A stretch of 64,000 bases of DNA from Brachypodium distachyon (lineage: Eukaryota; Streptophyta; Magnoliopsida; Poales; Poaceae). A program made the translations under genes and the position numbers. The DNA lies in assembly GCF_000005505.3 (NCBI RefSeq), contig NC_016135.3, forward strand, positions 25,142,613-25,206,612. Direction: 5' to 3'. The notes beneath the pieces were generated by a model, which did no database searches, was not told the origin of the DNA, and was given only the letters and a program-made list of their open reading frames with translations. Shown here piece by piece: positions 23,848 to 36,389 of the stretch; the first letter of the stretch is position 1, and each line of letters begins with the position of its first letter.

Positions 23848-26800
23848 TCACCCGTAGCTCAGCCTGGAATCAAAGGATCGGGCCTGTGTGTGCCGTCTTG
23901 GTACCCCGATCTCGCAGGCGTTCACCCTCGAGGCAAACCGCAGAGAACAGATCGTCTCCCCCACTGACGATGCCTCTGGCGAGATGTTGACGAACATGAG
24001 CGTCTTCGAGTCTCCGCCGAGGCAAGGCTGCAGTGTGTAAAGCTGATGTAAGATTTTTTGTTTGATGTGTAGACGGGAGATCGAAGAGTTTATGTGGTGG
24101 GTTACTGAATTACCTGCAAGAGGTATGTAAGTTTCGAGTTCCTGAAGGGCACATGGTCATCGTTTTTCGCGATTGCAAAGATGACATCGCTAAGGGCTGA
24201 CAGGCTTTTATTGATTGCCTAAAACAACAGGGAACACGACGAATAAATACATGGCATTATAAAAAAAAAACCAAGAACATGGTAAATCTGTCATGAGGAA
24301 GTACTCACCTGAGTTTCTTTCAAGCGATCACCCGTTGAACCACTTTTAGCAAGACGCTCACTCCCAGCTAAATCAATCAAGTTAAGGACACCTTGTACTT
24401 GTTGGCCGGTACTCTGCAATTGGATCAAAAGGAAACATATATTCTCAAATCCCAATATCTGTGTTCACTTAGCACATAAAAACTACATAAAAAGGGAAAG
24501 TACAGAATTCTAAATAGAAATGGCAAATATAATGTTCTATAATACAAAATGACGGCTACTACTGGTATGATAATTTTGTAAAGTTTGACGATGGGCTTCT
24601 TATGTTCAAAGCTGAGAGAAATGACTTACCTCATTTGATCCAAATATCTTTAGAGTGAACACAAAATGGCTCCGAGAAGATTGCTCATTCATTTGGGTCT
24701 TACCGACAGACCTGGTTAAACGGGGTGCACAAAATCAGATCCAATAGATACGTCTATAGCGCAATTTATTTTGTTTAGCAAGAAAATATATTTTTTAGTC
24801 AATATACTCTCAACAAGGATCACCTGCTATGGGATGCTTTCTCTAGAAGAGACGTCACATCAGCAGTACTGAAAACATCAGCAATTGTAAGTTCGGAGAC
24901 TGTTGTGTTTCCATGTGCATCGTGCTTTATTGTATATTGTTTGCTTGCAGACATCTCCACATTGTTGGAGCGGCCTGGTGCTAACAAGTCACGGATTGTC
25001 TCATTATATATTTCTAACATTGATGCCTGTGTATAGAATTAAATATTAGTTGTATTAGTAACAATATGAATAATACATCATTTGAGAAACTAGATTACAA
25101 TGAAATGCCGGGACTAACCTGCATACAATATTTCCATCCTTGAGATTCTAGAGATTGGCTAGTCTTGAAAATTTGCTCCAAAGAACGAGGTATAATGCCT
25201 TTCTGATCACGGCCTGGTTTACCCATCATTGTATAAGTTTTACCAGACCCAGTTTGCCCATATGCAAATATGCATACCTGTACCACACGAAGATAAATTA
25301 AGCATAACAACTACTACAAAACTGAAATAAACTAACAGTTGCACTGGCACATACACCAAAAGGGTATAATGATCTATAAATAAGCTAAATGCTACAGGAT
25401 GACAGGGGCATGGATGATTAGATGTGCACGATCAGACAATCATTTTTTAGCACACACAAAAGAACAAGAATTGTCATTTTCTAAAAAGATGTGCTTTGTA
25501 ATGATTATAATTATATTGTAGTTGGTATGTGTGGTGTTGTAGGGTACAAACAATTCAGCACGTTAGTAAATTAGTTAAATAGCATCTATTACTGCTTTCA
25601 AGGAGCAAAGATATATCTGGAGTATACCGATTTACTAAAGGGTAATAGTTCTATACATATGCTACTGTCAAATTACTAAAATCAATATGAGTGGCACTTC
25701 CAATAAAGAAAATGCGTCGGTTTTATCTCCAAAATTTATTACTCCCTCTGATCCTAAATTCTTGACTCAAATTTGCCCAAATATGGATGTATCTATTCTT
25801 AAAAAGCGTCTAGATACATGTAATATTTCGACAACAATTTAGGATCGGAGGGAGTACCTTATATCCATCAAGTGCACTTTGAACTAGCTGTGACATTTCC
25901 ACAAACACGTCTTCTTGCGAAGCACCATGATTGAAAACCTTGTCATATGAGAAAGAAACTTTCTGACCTACAAATTGCAAAACAAACCAGCATAATGTCT
26001 CATTAGATTCAATGCTAGAAACTAATTGAGTAATAACCAAGAAAAGCTGTAAAGAAGCACAATTCACCTTGGTTCATTAAATCAATACCACGTCCAGCAT
26101 TTTCCACTGATGTTGGATACGAAATCATGGCTTCGTCCTGACTATTAGAATCACCATCAGACAGAAGTGGCCGAACCCTACAAAATACTCTGATATTCCC
26201 TTTTAGTTCCTGCAAATAGGAGCTCAATCAATACCAAGATGGATTAAATTATTATTCCTTTCAGAAATGGATTAAATTCTTCAAGGGAGAACCGATACTG
26301 TTCTATAAGCATTACCAGAATGGTATTGTGAAGTTTCTTTCGTAGCTTGTCGGCTTCAATAATTTTGAACTCTGCATACGCCAAACGCTCTTCAAGATCT
26401 TTTATTTTCTCCTTCTGTGCTTCATATCCTGTCATCGCCTCAATTGCAGTCACATCAGCATGCTGCATCAGTAAATAACAATATCAAACTTCAAGGAATG
26501 TTACAATATACTACAAAAATCTTGTGTTGCAAAAATATGGTTTTCTAACCTTCAGCTTCTCAGTTGCAACTGCAAGCTGCTTCTGCAATGTCTGAATCTG
26601 TTCTTGCTGTGAATTGCATGTTTCCTGAGCACAAGCATAATGATAAGGCAAGTAGCCACAATAGAATTAACCAAATGAATGTGAGAGCACAAACCTCAAA
26701 GGCTAGCACTTTAACGCGCAAAACTTCACATTCTTTTGAAGACTTTCCAGCCTGTTCGCTGTAAATAGCAAGTTCTGCACTCAAGCTATTTAGTTGAGCA

Positions 26801-28574
26801 ACTGATTGATCACGGTCATCTCTAACTTGCTGCAACTCAGTCCTGAGACACTCAACTTCTTTTCTAAGATCCTCTTTCACTCTAATTGCTTCTTTCTGAG
26901 AAGTCTGAAAGAGTTTGAAAATTGCATAAATAACAAACGAAAATTAGAATGCGAAATATACATGTGAAGAAAAGATAACTGAGAATATCAACTACAGTTT
27001 TTAAGTCACAAACAAAACTCACCATTGAAGAATCCAACTGGTTCTTCATTGAGTTGTTAGTTTCTTTTAGATTAGTCATGGCTTCCATCATTGCACTCTT
27101 CTCTTTTTGCAGTTTTGAAATAATCTCGCCATTCTTTGTGGTATCAGCTTGAAGATTGCTGTTGTATTGCTGCAAGCTAGTGTTGTATTCTAGAAGCCTT
27201 TTGTTCGTGTCTTGGACCATTTTTAACTAGTTCACATGTTATAAAATTATTAGCAAAGATATCTCATCACACAAACTCATGCAAAGACATAACAGTTTGA
27301 ACCTCTACCTGCTCACTAAACCGTTTAGCCTCATGAGTGACTCTTTCGAGGTCAACCGTCAGTACATCCCGTGAAGCCTCAGCTGATTCCCTTTCATGTC
27401 TTTCCTTCTCATAAGACTCTACAGCAATCTGCCAGATTGAATTTTGAGACATTAAAGCTGTGCTTCAAGTCTATAACACACCAAGGACAAATAATAGCAT
27501 GGCAAAAATTCAGACCAACTTGTCGGCCATCTCTTTGTCCAAGCTCTCCTCCAGCGAGGCACACCGTCTTATCATGTCTGAGTTTGTAGCATTCAGCTCT
27601 TCAATCGCAGAACTGAGCTGCATTTCTGCAAGACAAACCAACGAAACTTAAATTGTTAGAGAAACTTAGACTATCAATAGTTTAACACCACCAAATGAGA
27701 TCAAACAGTAAGAATGCACTAAAAATGGCTCGCTTTTACCCTCTAAAACATCAAACAAACGCAAAAGGGGGCAGCAGAATCATTAGAATACTTGTTAAAA
27801 AAAAAGAATCACTGGAATACAGGACGGAACTGTCGCAGTCAATATTTCAGTACCACGAGATAATAAATTGATGGCAAACAGTACGCATGTGCTAGTTCTA
27901 CTCTCAACGAGATCAAACAAAACACAAACGTGAGCATTAGAATTCATTACCGAACTCTGCATGCCTTGTATTCTCTGCATCAATCGACCCCCTTAGCTTC
28001 TCCTGCTCGGCCAAGTAGCCGTCCTCCAGCTCCACGTACCACCGGATGCAGGCTCTCAGCCTCTTGATGTACTCACTCATCTGCTCCGTTCTCCCCTGCA
28101 CAAATCCAACTAATTCAAGAAACCCCATTCGAAATTTGCGACAAAATCAAGACAGAGAAATCAGAAAAAGAACCCACCTTGTAGTCGTTCTTGGACTTCC
28201 CCTTCATCTTTTCATTAAGAAGCCGCTCCACATCCTCCCTGCCGCTGAACTCAACCGCAGGCGCGGTCGGCACCTCCCCGACGCTGCCACCTTCCGACGG
28301 CGCCATTGCCGGCTCGCCGTTCACCCCGTCGTTGTTGATTGCCGACAGCACGTTGCGGCGCGGCGCCACCTTGAACCCCATCCCCCGCCGCACGTTCCCC
28401 AAGTTCTCCTTCTGCACCACCACCACCACGACATTACAAATCGCAACAAACCAGCAAACAAACACCCCAAGGGCCTACCCCAGAAACTCAAGAAATCTAC
28501 GGCAGAGAGAAAAAACAAAACAAAGAAATTGAACTCACCGGGTAAGGGCTGCGCGGCGTGAGGGAAGACGCCAT
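23848..28574 (-). CDS. Kinesin-14 with C-terminal motor (ATK1/ATK5-like)
   Basis: Seventeen exons: 28539-28574, 28178-28411, 27951-28095, 27516-27625, 27309-27428, 27023-27226, 26695-26904, 26550-26624, 26316-26462, 26068-26209, 25858-25967, 25119-25277, 24824-25026, 24630-24711, 24309-24413, 24114-24218 and 23848-24027. Together they give 788 residues in one frame, close to Arabidopsis ATK1. Layout: basic N-terminal tail (1-90), coiled coil (about 95-425), neck [14 protein letters not shown] at 428, then the motor. Motor motifs are GQTGSGKT (about 518), NEQSSRSH (switch I, about 640) and DLAGSE (switch II, about 673). The C-terminal motor marks a minus-end-directed kinesin-14, which organises spindle poles in mitosis and meiosis. 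The donor after exon 11 is formed at the border of a MITE. Confidence 0.95.
25742..25854. mobile_element. Stowaway MITE inside kinesin intron 11, at the splice donor
   Basis: A 113-bp element with ends CTCCCTCTGATCCTAAATT and AATTTAGGATCGGAGGGAG and TA target duplications at 25740-25741 and 25855-25856. Exon 11 ends at 25858, so on the minus strand the donor reads AAG then GTACTCCC: the T and A are the target duplication and the next bases are the MITE end. It is close in sequence to the copy at 61865-61977. Confidence 0.93.
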
Positions 28575-28620
28575 GGGCGGAGGGTGGGGGGATTATTACT
28601 AGTGGGGGATTAGGGGGCTA

Positions 28621-28648
28621 ATAGTCAGTCAGTCAGTCAGTCAGTCAG
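28621..28648. repeat. (AGTC)n tetranucleotide microsatellite
   Basis: Six to seven tandem AGTC units lie about 50 bases upstream of the kinesin ATG, probably in its 5' UTR. Such tracts are often length-polymorphic. Confidence 0.85.
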
Positions 28649-30084
28649 TGTTCGGTCGATCTCTCCTCAGCGGTGGTGGTGGTGGTGGTTGGTGGTGAGG
28701 GGGAAAGGGGAGCTTTCTTGGGACGGGGTGGAGTGAACTCGAAGGCAGAAGAATCAATCTCTCGTGGGACGGCGTGGCTTGGAAGCGCCGCCGACAAAAC
28801 CGCGCAATCTGGATCGAGGCTAAACGGCGAGCTCGCTCGGAGCAATCCCACACGCCAGGGATTACTTCGATTTCTCGCGGCCGTGTGCTCGGATCTGAGC
28901 GAGAAGCCCGATAAGCTCGGAGAAGGAAGGGGGGAGGCAGAAAGGGACGAGGCGGCGGAGCTATTTCGAAATATTTTGAACGGCTCTGGGTTTATCACCC
29001 GGCTCAGGGTCATCAAATCAAAGGGTACCCTTCTGAGCCTGCCAGGCCCACCATATTTACGAGGCTGCCACTTGGGGCAGCCTAGGCCCACGGCCGGCGA
29101 AGCGCGCCGGCTTCGCGTCATCCCGTTGGAACTTGGAAGCGGCTCGCCGGCATGCGGGGCCCTGTGGCGGTCTCGTAGTTTGCTGGACCTGGCAAGGGGT
29201 AGTTTGGGCATTTCTCCATATCGGTTGAACGGTCAACCTCTCCTCGGAGTGGGCTTCGAGATGGGCCATGGGCCGAGACAAACATGCTGCGACGTTGCTC
29301 TCCGGCTTGTTCGTTCGTCTTTTTTGGTGAAAGAAGAAGAAGACAGAGAAGTCAGCAGAGTGGAAGAGATCAGAGACGAGGAGAGTTGCCGCGTCTTGTC
29401 GGCTGCACGACGACGGCGATGTGATGCTTAATCACTGGCTTAGTTAATGTGCTAATCGCTGATTATAGCATTTCCTTCCTGTCTTGTCGATCGCTTTGCT
29501 TTGCTGGTTTAAGCTAATGGGCTGGGCGCCCTTGCGTAGCAGTGCCTCTCCTTTTGGCTGGTTGCGTGGTTGGTTGCAGATTAATGATCGGTTTTGGAAG
29601 ATTGGAATCTTGGACGATGTACAATCTTAGTGAAAATGTCGGTGTAGTTTTGGGTTTGTGCATGCATCAGTTGTTTGACATGGGAATAATGCCCTTTCAA
29701 TGCTAACACGAATCACTTGCGTAAGATTGTACTCTTTGAAAGTGTCCAGGTTTGCTGACATGTTAGCGTGGTTTTTAGTTTGTAGTTTGGACATGTTTGT
29801 TTGCAGACCATGTATTGTTTTTTGTGTACTTTTTAGTTTATTGAATGTTCGTGTAGTGAAGAAGTGATGTTGCTCTGTTTCTTCGTTAAAGGAAGGAGTT
29901 TTTACTGATCTCAATGTCACATGATTTTATCCCCGGCCTTTGAATAAGGACACACACAACAAACAAAAACGTCACGGATAACAGGAATTTACATGGTAGC
30001 AATGAAAATGACAAGGAATGAAAACTTTAAGTTTGCACCTATCCGAAGTCTTCCATGCAGAGTAAACTAGTCCTAAACAAATCT
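28649..30084. other. Upstream side of the kinesin gene, then spacer
   Basis: The first 750 bases are GC-rich; a long plus-strand open frame runs through them but looks like promoter sequence rather than protein. Sequence at 29428-29580 recurs, interrupted by MITEs, at 34309-34685. No gene is supported. Confidence 0.35.
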
Positions 30085-30222
30085 CCCCAGCTAGGCCTGA
30101 ACAAAAAGATCGAAGTTCGATAATCTTATTGAACGTTCGCTAACTCAGTTCGTTAAGGGATCGGTTCGTTAACTAAAAAACCAAACAGGACTTTCTTTTC
30201 AGATCGTTAAGCTTAACGATCT

Positions 30223-31440
30223 TGTGAGATCGAGATAGGCAATCAGAGGGGGGTGAATGATTGCGCGGAAGCAAATTAAAACTTTTTCCGAAAGTTCAAA
30301 CCCAAAATCACCTTTCTGTCCGTGATAGTAAAACAGCCGTAACTTTTGATTGTATGAACCAAAAAATACGTATGAGTATGCAAAAGAAAGATATTGAAAT
30401 TATCTAACCAACGCAACAAGAATCAGCTCAATTGGACTTACCAATCAAAAGATACGATCAAATCAGTAACAGTTGACAGAAAGTTACGAGAATTAATTTA
30501 TAATCGATTTCGAGGAATAACAAGAAAGATGAAGTAATCGCGATCTTCCTTGATCTCGTGGTAAATCTGCAGAAAAGTATTATGAACTTGTGATAACCTG
30601 CAGCAAAGTGTTAGAAAGATCTAGCACGAAGAATCCACGAAGATCCGAGAAGAACAGAGATGACACCGCCAACGAATCTCTTTATTGCAACGATGTCGAT
30701 CGATTATAAAAGATGCAACCATGCATCCAAAAACTCTGTAAGAATTGATCTAGATCCAAAGCTCCGAGTTCCTTCACGTCCTTTCTGAAACCCTAGCTAC
30801 GACGTCCTCTATTTATAAGGGAAATTCGCGACCCTAAACCGAGTCCGAGTCCAACACGAACTCTTCTGTCCCGGTCGTTATTCTGTCCGTGGGGCCCACA
30901 GACGACCTCGGATTGAGACGACTCCAAAAACAAAGTTGTTTATCTTGACCACGCGGACAACTTTCATGTGGACCACTTTTTCATAAGATGTCATCTTGAT
31001 GATGCTACTGTTTAATCTTTAAACAGCTCTCATCCAGCCACGGCTGGACTTACATATCTTCACGTCGATGCCACTCCATGCCATCGACTCTTTTTGTGAT
31101 GTCTTCAAAACTCGACCATCACGTATCGAATATCTCCAATACCGTACATATCCGGTATAAACAACGTACGACAAACCGGTGCTCTCCCGGATCATCGTAG
31201 CCTTCACCTCCATTGTTCCTTCGCACGAACGTCCCACATGACCTTGATCCTCGACCTCATCTTCTTCCAAGTTTCGTCCCTTGATCCCGTCATCGACCAC
31301 GTTTCTCTAGCTCCGGCAACACCTGAAAGCAAACACACAAATAACCAGTACGAGCACAAGTCCACGACTTGACTCAGGATAAGTTTCACACAACCCACGC
31401 CATGTTTTCACATAAAAAACTAATGGATCAGCACATCACT
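30223..31440 (-). mobile_element. LTR-like retroelement remnant, minus orientation
   Basis: The left border begins TGTGAGATCGAGATAGG, so the minus-strand sequence would end in CA as LTRs do. On the minus strand there is a good TATA box (TATAAATAGAGG, near 30805-30816), as in the U3/R region of an LTR. The motif AGAGGGGGGTGAATG near 30246 is one I associate with Triticeae copia elements. The upper border against the LINE is uncertain and no target duplication was confirmed. No gag-pol frame is present. Confidence 0.4.
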
Positions 31441-31589
31441 AGCAAAGCACTAAGTCCAAACAAAATACATGTCATCACATAAATATCCATATTATCCAAA
31501 GTTCCTGGCAGAACAAATGAAGCCCTCATCATTTGATCTTTTGCGTCAACCTTCTGTAGAACGGACCAAGCATCCAACCAATGACATAG

Positions 31590-33935
31590 TCAGTACACTA
31601 AGTTAGTGAGATCACTGAGAAGTACATTCTGAAAGCACATATTATTTCTAGCCTTCCAAATAGACCAACATAAAGCAGAAGTTCCAACAGTTAAAGCATA
31701 TCTACATTTAACAGGGAACGAATTTAACCAAGTATGAATTGTTGAGATAGAAGTAGGCGAGGAAGTTAAACCAAAAGTACATCCTACAACTCTCCAAGCA
31801 AATCTAGCTATAGGACAAGAAAGAAAGAAATGATCTATGGTCTCATCATTCCCACAAAAGACACATTCCTTTGGACCTTTCCACCCCGTATGCATTAAAT
31901 TATCTCTAGTAAGAATACTTTTTTTCTCAACCAACCACATAAAAACCTTAATCTTAAGTGGCAAGTGAAGTTTCCAGAAGTATTTGAAAGGGAATCAATT
32001 TGTTTAGTTATCAACACATTATAAAAAGATTTAACAGAAAACTGACCATTTTTTTCAAACAACCAACGACTGCTATCCGCCTGATTAGTTAAAATTACAC
32101 TAGAACACAACACTTTGAGATCCTCCCATAACTGGAATGTCTCAGGAGTGAAATTTCTACGAAAAGTCATAGATTGACACCTCCCTGGGAAAGCATCAGC
32201 TACAGTAATACCTTTATTCAAAGAAATATTAAACAGCTTATGAAACTAAACACTGAGATGTTCATCTCCTAACCACAAATCCTCCCAAAAAAGTATATTC
32301 TTACCATTACCTACTACTTTCCTACTAAACTGGTTATATAAATTCTTAACCTGCATAAGACCATGCCAAAAATGTGATTGACCAGCTTTACTTTCACATT
32401 AACTTAGAGTATCATTACTTAAATATTTAGCTCTGAGCATTTGCTGCCATAAGCCATTCTCATGTTCAAGTCTCCATAACCACTTACCAAGATAGCACAC
32501 ATTTTTAATAGTAAGATCAACTACACCAAAACCCCTTTGATCTTTGGGTTGGCAGATCATTGGCCAATTCACTAGGCGGTACTTCTTAACACTTTCATCC
32601 TCTTGCCAAAGCAGCCTAGCTCTAAAATTATCAATTCTTTTCTTACCCCCCCACAAGAAGTAAATACAAGAACATCATGTAAGAAAGGACATGACTAAGA
32701 CTAGAATTCAGAAGGACCAATCTCCCCCCTAAAGATAGAAGTTTCCCTTTCCAGCAACTTAGCTTATGTTCTACTTTATCCTCGGTAGTTTTCCAATCAA
32801 CATTACTTAAAAGTCCTAGTATGAACTGGTACACCTAAGTATTTCATTGGCATAGAGCCTATCTTACAGGTAAAGATCTGGCCTAGTGCCAAGCTATTCT
32901 CTATGGCATCTCCAAAACAGAATATTTCACTTTTATAAAAGTTAATCTTAAGACCAGTTAAGTGTTCAAATAAACAGAGAAGAAATTTAAGATTCCTTGC
33001 CCCATGCAGATCACCATCAAAAAGGAAGATGGTGTCGTCTGCATATTGCAGCATAGTTAAACCCCCTTCCAGCAATTGAGGGACCAAACTAGTAATAAGA
33101 TTTTGATTTTGAGCCCTCTTAAGTAAAACATTCAAAACATCTACAATAAGATTGAATAAAATTGGGGACAGGGGATCTCCTTGCCAAAGCCCCTTCCTGG
33201 TTTTGAAATAAGGACCAAGCATATCATTAACGGTAATCCCTACACTACCTCCCTTAACTATCTGCATAACCATTTTAGTAAATTGCAAGGGGAAACCTTT
33301 CATGTCTAAAACTTTCTCAAGGCATGACCAATTAACTTGTCATATACCTTTTCGAAGTCAACCTTAAATAGAACAACACTACTCTTACTTTCATGAATTT
33401 CATGTAGAGTTTCATGCAGCAGGACCATATCATCTAAGATGTACCTACCTTTAATAAAAGCATACTGAACAGGATCTACAGCTTTATCAGCTACCAACAT
33501 TGCTCTATTATTTAGAACTTTAGTAAAAATCTTAAGCAAGGTGTTAGATAAACAAATAGGCCTATACATCTGAATCTTATCAGCCCCCTCACCTTTGGGC
33601 AGCAAAGTAATGTTATCATAATTAAATCTATCAATATTTAATCTACCAGCATAGAACAATTTAAACAAATGGAATAAATCAGCACACACACTAGAGCCCA
33701 AAATTTTTGATAAAATTCTATAGGAAAACCATCAGGTCCAGGAGCTCTATTTCTTCTCATAGAAAAAACAGCTCCCTTGATTTCATCTAAACTGAACTCA
33801 GCAGCTAACATCTGTCTATCATTATCATCTAGAACATTATTAACCGGTATATCCAAGTACAAAGAAAGAGAATCATTAGGGCCAAACAACTTTTTATAAA
33901 AGTTATTTCTCTTTTGTTCTGTTATTTCCAATCTT
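31590..33935 (-). pseudogene. LINE (L1-type) reverse transcriptase, 5'-truncated and frameshifted
   Basis: Minus-strand fragments in order are: RT fingers (MRRNRAPGPDGFPIEFY near 33750), YRPICLSNTLLKIF and KVDFEKVYD (33300-33600), then LWQGDPLSPILFN and the catalytic YADDT (about 33030). They are followed by WKGKLLSLGGRLVLLNSSL and a C-terminal zinc-binding zf-RVT region with PLKIKVFMWLVEKK and CVFCGNDETIDHFFLSC (31830-31960). The fragments sit in different frames with stop codons, and the N-terminal endonuclease and ORF1 are missing. It is therefore a dead, 5'-truncated plant L1-clade copy. Confidence 0.92.
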
Positions 33936-34354
33936 TATAGCGTTGTTTAATTTTTGATATATTTTGTTTGCTACCAAAATTTATCCCAAGCAAATAAGTA
34001 ATGCCCAAAAATTTAGATCAACATGCCATCTATTATCTTAACGAGTTTTTAACGAGCGCTAGCGAGCTCTTAACGAACCGAACCGAACAATGGTCTCAGA
34101 TCATTACGATAACGATCTTAACGATCCGAGCTCTTAACGAACCGAGCTTAACGAACCGAGCGTGCTCGTTAGCCAGCCCTAACCCCAGCTAAAGGCATGC
34201 AACTTTAGCCATAGCCGTAACTCTAGACGTATACCTACCCTCCTCCACCTTGAGAAGCGTAGTACACAGATCAGGATTCAGGAATGCCGTATGCGTCTCC
34301 TTGTGTTCACTGGCTAGTTAATGTGCTAATCCCTGATTAAATCGTTAATTTATA

Positions 34355-34464
34355 CTTTCTCCGTTTCATAATTCTTGTCTCAAATTTGTTTAAATATGGA
34401 TGTATCTATTCCAAAAAAGCGTCTAGATACATTTAATATTTCGACAAGAATTATGAAACGGAGG
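34355..34464. mobile_element. Stowaway MITE, first of a pair
   Basis: Inverted ends CTTTCTCCGTTTCATAATTCT and AGAATTATGAAACGGAGG with TA on each side (34353-34354, 34465-34466). The last few bases of the right terminus are missing. Confidence 0.85.
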
Positions 34465-34474
34465 TACGAAGGTA

Positions 34475-34587
34475 CTCACTCCGTTTCATAATTCTTATCT
34501 CAAATTTGCGCCAAAATGGATGCATCTATTCTTAAAAAATGTCTACATACATGTAAAATTTCAACAAGAATTATGAAACGGAGGGAG
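34475..34587. mobile_element. Stowaway MITE, second of a pair
   Basis: A 113-bp element with ends CTCACTCCGTTTCATAATTCT and AGAATTATGAAACGGAGGGAG and TA duplications at 34473-34474 and 34588-34589. It belongs to the same family and orientation as the element 10 bases upstream, but the interiors differ, so this is probably not a simple recent duplication. Confidence 0.9.
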
Positions 34588-34727
34588 TAGTACTGTATAT
34601 GCCTTGTCGCTTTGCTAGGAAAGCTAATAATGGCCTTGCGTAGGTAGTGCCTGATCTCCTTTCGTTGGTTGGTTTCTAAAGACGTGTGAGTTTTCATTGA
34701 AATGCTAGCGCAGTCTTCTGTTGGCAG

Positions 34728-34922
34728 ATCATATTCGGAATCGCTTTGAAAAGAGAATGGTTGGAGGTTGATCCAGAAACCTCACGGACTTTAATGATTC
34801 TTATTGAAGACGACCTATTTTTCCCCGGATGGCATGGTTGTACTGTTTACGAGTTGGAAAATATAGTCTCCCTGGTCGAAGATGACATCTCGCTCCTATA
34901 TCTGCGAGACTGTGTGATCTGA
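34728..34922 (+). pseudogene. Orphan terminal exon-like fragment, unrecognised
   Basis: After a good acceptor (TTCTGTTGGCAG) an open frame of 64 codons runs to TGA at 34920-34922. It reads as ordinary protein (KREWLEVDPETSRTL, EDDLFFPGWHGC, VYELENIVSLVEDD). No upstream exon is evident; the nearby sequence is MITEs and a duplicated spacer. It could be the tail of a lost DUF or F-box type gene, but I recognise no family. Confidence 0.3.
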
Positions 34923-36386
34923 CTGACGGCCGGCCATCTAACTTTCGACGCTCTTTAAGTTGGTGATGATCGAGAGGGGCATCGTGTTAATTAACATATC
35001 GTTTTCGATTGGTCCGGTGGTGTGCGGTTCGTGGCTAAGTTTCCCCAAATGATGGCTTTGTTGGCTTTGGCGGGAGATAATCATCCGGATTAGAGTGGGC
35101 GCATGCATGAGTGTGCGTGTGTGCCCACGTACTGATGTATATATGCCTGCCCTGCACACGAAGCTACTGCTACGACTACTACAATTGTCTTCCTTGCACT
35201 TTACGTAGCGGACGGCATGATAGCAATCATTGCATGCATGATGGTAGTATATAGGCCATGGCTCACTAATTCCGGGATGATTAGCAGACTTGATTAATTA
35301 GCCAGGTACTATTTTGAAAATGCAATGGTTTAATTGGTTGGTGCCAGATAACTTTGTTTTTCCGAACTGTTCCTGTCAGCCGTGTGTTTCTGCGTTTCTC
35401 AGGTACCGGCCGTGCCGACGAGAAATGTTTTTGGTTGTTTCGTAATTCTTGTCTCAAATTTGTCTAAAAATGAATGTATTTATTTCTAAAGAACGTCCGG
35501 ATACAGTAACGACAGTTGTGCATGCATGGGCGCATGAATGTCAAAGAAGTCCAAAAAGGACCGATGAGTATGCACCACCTCGTCACCAGAAAAAACGTTA
35601 CGGACTAGTAACACGCGAGACGGCGAGAGAGAAGAAGAAAACAGAAGATCAGGAGAATATGGCGTGGGTTCGGTTTCAGCATCCCAAGGCACCGAATGGG
35701 ATGGATGAAGGAATTGAAGGAAGGAATGGAACGAGCCGTACCGTCGGCAATTTCAATCGAGGGTACCGCCGGCGTAGGCTCGCGGGTCACTGACTCATCG
35801 GCGCGCTGCAGTGCTAGGGCGGTCGGTCGTCGCGGGTGACGGCGACAGGGGCGAGCTCTCAGCCTCTCGCACTGTCACATGGCACCAAACCCTGTCGCGG
35901 CCCAACCGCACGCTGGAGGAGAGAAAAGAGCCCACGCGGATGCACCGCGATCCGCCCCGCCTGTGGGGATGGATCGAGCGAGCCAGGCATGTGCGTGCCG
36001 AAGGCGACCGCGCAACCGACCGGCAGGCGATGTGCGGTTGTGTGTGTGTCTGGTGCGCGATTCCACGGGGAGAGGAGCTTCTCTGGCTCGCTGCCGTTTT
36101 CCGGACGGACGGATCGAGAGATAGGTAGGTCGGCCCGGCCGGCCACCTCTTTTCTTTCTTTGCGTTCGGTTCCGTTTCTGAGGAACCCCGCGGGTGGCTC
36201 GACACGTACGTTTTGCCCTCATCGGGCGTCGGCAGTCGGCAGTCGGCACCGGAAAACAACGACGTGTTGCGCTGCCCTGCAGGCCTGCAGCGCCGGAGAT
36301 ACAGGAGATACAGGAACGTTTTTCCAAACGTCTGTGTCTTCATTTTACTCCGTATTTTGTTGCTCAGTGCCGAGGTGGGCTATGTT
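34923..36386. other. Spacer, with half a MITE near 35440-35500
   Basis: TCGTAATTCTTGTCTCAAAT and following bases near 35440-35500 are the left half of the same Stowaway family as at 34355. The stretch 35790-36290 is GC-rich with long open frames on both strands, none protein-like. No gene is supported. Confidence 0.35.
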
Positions 36387-36389
36387 TTA

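Larger units (their letters stand above)
30093..34182. mobile_element. hAT-like non-autonomous element, split by retroelement insertions
   Basis: Both outer borders carry CCCCAGCTA (30085-30093 and 34183-34191), fitting an 8-bp hAT target duplication with one ambiguous base. The ends TAGGCCTG and, inverted, TAGGGCTG match in seven of eight bases. Both arms (30094-30222 and about 34035-34182) are full of variants of TTAACGAACCGAGC and its complement, a subterminal repeat pattern typical of this element class. Everything between is LTR-like and LINE sequence inserted later. Confidence 0.65.

Noticed and set aside
28673..29431. 252-codon plus-strand open frame upstream of the kinesin gene
   Set aside because: It starts in a GGT microsatellite-like run, is Arg/Gly/Leu-rich without any motif, overlaps open frames on the other strand and sits in the GC-rich promoter side of the kinesin gene.
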